NCBI GenBank assembly: GCA_026770025.1 | Contig: JAMXDE010000003.1 | Coordinates: 2,170,001 to 2,234,000 of the forward strand | Reading direction: 5' to 3' | DNA: 64,000 nt | Origin: Craspedostauros australis | Lineage: Eukaryota; Bacillariophyta; Bacillariophyceae; Mastogloiales; Achnanthaceae | In this document: one piece after another, positions 60,701-64,000 of the stretch | Layout of the letters: each line of letters starts with the position of its first letter | Numbering within the stretch: position 1 is the stretch's first letter | The notes under the pieces: model-generated | What the model saw: the letters and a program-made list of their open reading frames with translations, nothing else | The model's database searches: none | What the model was told of the DNA's origin: nothing | Made by a program: the position numbers and the translations under genes

Positions 60701-62040
60701 CGTATCTACAAGAGTGACGGGCGACGTGCATCCACTTCGCCTCTGTCTGGAGCAACCTCGCGCCGTCCGTGCCCAACAACAATTTCATCGCGGTTCAGCA
60801 ATGCAAAACTCACCAGGGAGCCGAGCAGAATGTGTATTGTGAAGGCATAGAGTTATCTACGAATACAGAGAGAGTACAGTGACAGTCCCTCTCTTCGCAC
60901 ATTCACGCCGAAAAGATGAAAGCGTGTCCTCAAGATACCTATTGAAACCAGAGAAACCAAGAGTGTCCGCCAACACTACTCAGGAAGAACCAAAGATAGT
61001 CAACGACAATCTTGTAAACTATCGCTTGCACACAAATGGAACAAAACAACAATACGTGATATATATCACACATCTCCCGCGTTTGCTCATATTTCCGCGG
61101 GCTTATCTCCACTCGTTCCTCTGCCAACTCATGATTCCTCCGCCAGCCCAGGATTCCCCAACAGAAAAAAGCGCGTCGAGGTCGCGGCAACGCGTCACGC
61201 CGATACAAACATCTAAATACATTATATTCTATTAGAATAGAATAGAATATTCTATAAAATACAAATCGTTGCTTCTCTCATCCCAACATCGCCCCCGTGA
61301 TGTGCGTCGTCACAGGTACGGGTATACATTGCATGGTGCATGGTATAAGTACGTCGGAGTTGCGTGCTCTCCTGAACATGGAGTTCTAGAGTATGCACTC
61401 GGATGAAGAATGAAATCGATCCATGTCCGCTACGCGCCATTTTCTGCACGTCGAGCTCATCTTGGCATCGAACTTTGGTTCTTGCAGGACGACACCGCAT
61501 TGATGCAGCCGTTGATCTCGCTCGCAGCAGTCGCGGAGTTCATGGCGCAATGGTGGCCGTTCGAGCTGTGATGAAACAGTGATTCTCTCATGTTGCAATA
61601 CTCGCAGAGCAGTACGAAAGATACCGGGATACCTGATGCATGCGCAGAGTACGATCGCACTGCACTTCTTATTGGAGTACTCTGCTCTAGCTTGCACCGA
61701 AATATCGAATGTGGAGTGATACAGTGCCTACTGTATATAAGTGTCTATTCATTATGAGCGTGCATGTGCATGTTGTTGCAAGACCAGGGGATGACATCGG
61801 CCGAGAGTGACCCACTCCAACCATCGCCAGGCTTGCTAGCACATGCTCCACCGTAACCCGCATCTTCGAGTTCATCAGCTGCCAGTCATTCTGCCCGTCG
61901 CGCTTGTCCAAGGATCGAGCAGCGTGACCAGCCCAGCTATTCAGCAGGCGCCCTCGCCCAGTCTATTGTACAAACGAAAGTCTTCGTCCATTCACGGTGA
62001 CCATTCACGGCGCAAGCAACTTCTAGGTCATCCTCTTAAC
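57778..62040. other. long intergenic region
   Basis: 4.3 kb between the presumed start of the bZIP gene and the 3' end of HA-domain paralogue 2, both on the minus strand. Large open frames exist (58133-58951 minus; 59329-60447 and 59774-60610 plus), but they are Thr/Cys/Arg-rich, overlap and lack domains. Part may be leader or an upstream exon of the bZIP gene. AT-rich TAGAATAGAATAG sequence lies at 61223-61256. Confidence 0.4.
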
Positions 62041-64000
62041 TCAGATGCTCTTGCGGATGTGCCAGGAAAAGCCAACAGAGTTCAAGCGACGGATACGCTC
62101 CGCGCTCATGTTGCTGCGCTGCTGTTCTTTCAGCAGCTTGTACTGTCTCCGCTGGCACTTCACCCACACCGCTAGACAACGGTTGGCCTTGTGCCGTGCC
62201 GGAACGATGCAGTGCCCATGCTCTTCCTTGTAGGCAAGCAAATCTTGGAATCGTTCATCCCAAAGCGCTTGGTGGCTGTCCCACACAAAGCCGACGGAAT
62301 CCAACGCCTTCTCTCGATCGGGAGTGAGGGTGGAATGGCGACCATCTGCCTTGAGCTTGTATTGATTGCGCTGTCGCTTGACCCACTGCGCGAGCTGGAC
62401 GTTGCCATCGTAACAGTGAGGAACAGAGCAATGGCCGTGCTGCTCGCGGAATCGACATAGCTCGGCATATCGCGTATTCCACCTTGCTTCTTGCTTGCAC
62501 CGTGATGATTTCCTCGATCGAGATCTTGATCGCGATGAAGATGCCGATGGAGGAGGCGCATCTGGCTGCTGTTGCGGTTGCTCGCACGATCGTGCATGCA
62601 ACTGAGATTTATCGCTCTCAGTGATTTCAATTTGGACGGAACCATTCGGTTGGTCGACGCTCCCCATACCAGTGAGATCTCCGTGTTGCTCAAGACAATC
62701 GCTGCTCACAACAGGACCTGCAACAATTTGAGCTTGTGCGTACACACCGTTGCATGGGTCACGGTCGATGTCCAGATCAAAGGTGATACTGGCATGGCCT
62801 TGTATTTGTCCTCCGTCTCCTCCTGCGGCCTGAGACACGGCCATCGGAGGGAATATGGTCGAACCCTGCGGTTCCATTTGGATCAAGTCAACTGGAAGGC
62901 CGAGAGATGCGGATGAGACCTTGTGGCGCTTCGATCTGTCTTGACGTAGCTGAGGAAGCGCTGATGAGAAGGACGCGCGCCGTTTCGTGTTGGAGCCGCT
63001 GTCATCAGGGTCACCCAAAGTGCGCGTATTGTTGCCGTCGCCCAGCTCAAAGGCAGCACCCAAGGCACTGGAAGGAGGGTCTTGGGTTGATCGTATAGAG
63101 CACGTTGAGACGGTTGCTGCGACCTTCTGTTCGTCTTGTGATATGTCGAAGAGCGGCGTTGCGGTCCGGATGTTGGAGAAGGATGGAATAGACGCAGGCG
63201 TTGCGACAGCGGTTACATCACCAGAAGTCTCGGAGGAGCCAATGCGTCGTGTTGATGAGGCAGTGCCCCAAAGCGTAGTTGCCTCGAACTGGGGAGGAGC
63301 GGCACGGGCAGCACAACTACTGGGCTGCGAATGGCGCTTTGTTGTACCATTCCGGTCGAATGCGATGGGCGAAGGCTCCAAGTCTTCCATGACCAAGCCG
63401 TTGGCACGATCATCTTGCTTCTGCCGATGCTGCTGCAGACGATGGTATTGGCTATGACCGTTGAGGTTGTAATTTCTCATGTTCCTGCCTCTATTGCTGC
63501 TGTTGTTGGCATTGTTGAGGGCATCATTCTCTTGGATGGACCGGAGGACCCAGTCAAAAGCTTGCTTGGTCGCGCTTTCGGTGTTGGTGATGTTGCCGAT
63601 GCTATTGTTGGCCTCGCTACCAAGATCCGCCGCATCGGTGGATGTCGTGACCTGCCCCAAATGCAAACTCACGTTGGGGTCGCCGCCGTAGGCCAGGCTG
63701 GCAGCTGAAGTGGGAGCTAAGGCTGACATGACAGAAGGAAGATCGGCATGGGCAGTTGATCCCGAGGAGGCCATCGCGGATGGTACGAGAGATGATGATA
63801 AATGATCCATCAACGCAAGGTTATGGTTCAGACCGAATGCTGAATGTATCCCATTGCTCATGCCCATGCTCGTTCTCGCGTCCATATTCATATTCATGTT
63901 GCTGTTGGTAATAGAATGCGAATGAGCCAGTCCCTGAGCCTGAGCTTGGCTCTGCGTGTGAATCTGCGTCTGGGTCTGAATCTGCGAGCGCCCGTTTGCG
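62041..64000 (-). CDS. helicase-associated (HA) repeat protein, paralogue 2, N-terminus beyond the window
   Basis: The frame is open from the window edge to the stop at 62041, giving about 652 visible residues. The first in-frame ATG inside the window is at 63897, but the upstream sequence continues in frame as a Gln/Thr-rich stretch (QTQIHTQSQAQAQGLAHS), so the true start probably lies outside. It shares with paralogue 1 the islands QAFDWVLRSIQE and AATVSTCS, a basic KRHK stretch, and two C-terminal HA repeats (WNTRYAELCRFREQHGHCSV ... LAQWVKRQRNQYK; WDERFQDLLAYKEEHGHCIV ... WVKCQRRQ), ending SVGFSWHIRKSI. Between the islands the two proteins differ strongly. A nuclear DNA-binding role is inferred. 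Confidence 0.88.
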   Translation of the reverse strand, partial: ANGRSQIQTQTQIHTQSQAQAQGLAHSHSITNSNMNMNMDARTSMGMSNGIHSAFGLNHNLALMDHLSSSLVPSAMASSGSTAHADLPSVMSALAPTSAASLAYGGDPNVSLHLGQVTTSTDAADLGSEANNSIGNITNTESATKQAFDWVLRSIQENDALNNANNSSNRGRNMRNYNLNGHSQYHRLQQHRQKQDDRANGLVMEDLEPSPIAFDRNGTTKRHSQPSSCAARAAPPQFEATTLWGTASSTRRIGSSETSGDVTAVATPASIPSFSNIRTATPLFDISQDEQKVAATVSTCSIRSTQDPPSSALGAAFELGDGNNTRTLGDPDDSGSNTKRRASFSSALPQLRQDRSKRHKVSSASLGLPVDLIQMEPQGSTIFPPMAVSQAAGGDGGQIQGHASITFDLDIDRDPCNGVYAQAQIVAGPVVSSDCLEQHGDLTGMGSVDQPNGSVQIEITESDKSQLHARSCEQPQQQPDAPPPSASSSRSRSRSRKSSRCKQEARWNTRYAELCRFREQHGHCSVPHCYDGNVQLAQWVKRQRNQYKLKADGRHSTLTPDREKALDSVGFVWDSHQALWDERFQDLLAYKEEHGHCIVPARHKANRCLAVWVKCQRRQYKLLKEQQRSNMSAERIRRLNSVGFSWHIRKSI

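Overview
The window looks like nuclear DNA of a photosynthetic stramenopile, most probably a diatom. Evidence: few short GT-AG introns; PT-rich linkers of the 'PTxxPT' type in secreted proteins; an HSF-type factor, a protein with two bZIP regions, two proteins with tandem helicase-associated (HA) repeats, and a DUF6824-like protein. These families are strongly expanded in diatoms. I find no rRNA, CRISPR array or convincing tRNA. All family names come from motif reading, not from searches.

Layout. 227-6245 is a DNA transposon with about 165-bp inverted ends, a probable TTAT target duplication and one long DDE-like transposase reading frame. 7231-12022 is a large secreted modular protein with a von Willebrand A domain. 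12685-13869 (minus) is a membrane-anchored protein whose C-terminus resembles retropepsins. 15901-18755 is a secreted two-exon enzyme fusing an AA15-like LPMO to a GH18 chitinase. 19890-20636 and 29561-30306 are two copies of one short non-autonomous element. 24113-26599 and 62041-64000 (minus, cut by the window end) are HA-repeat paralogues. 30686-31720 is a very long CAA repeat. 34146-35934 (minus) is an HSF gene. 40444-41910, 45737-47153 and 51306-52751 are three diverged members of a family I do not recognise, with one shared intron position. 48755-49396 is the DUF6824-like gene, and 55443-57777 the double-bZIP gene.

How it fits together. The LPMO-chitinase and the vWA protein are extracellular and could act on chitin and the cell surface, but nothing here links them in one pathway. 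From 24 kb on, most recognisable genes are putative nuclear regulators. Genes are single and widely spaced, with 0.6-4.5 kb between them that holds only microsatellites and minisatellites.

The strongest unexplained signal is in the two short elements. A 192-bp block is nearly identical, yet all seven end-proximal dyad motifs have switched arm sequence together while mostly keeping their symmetry.
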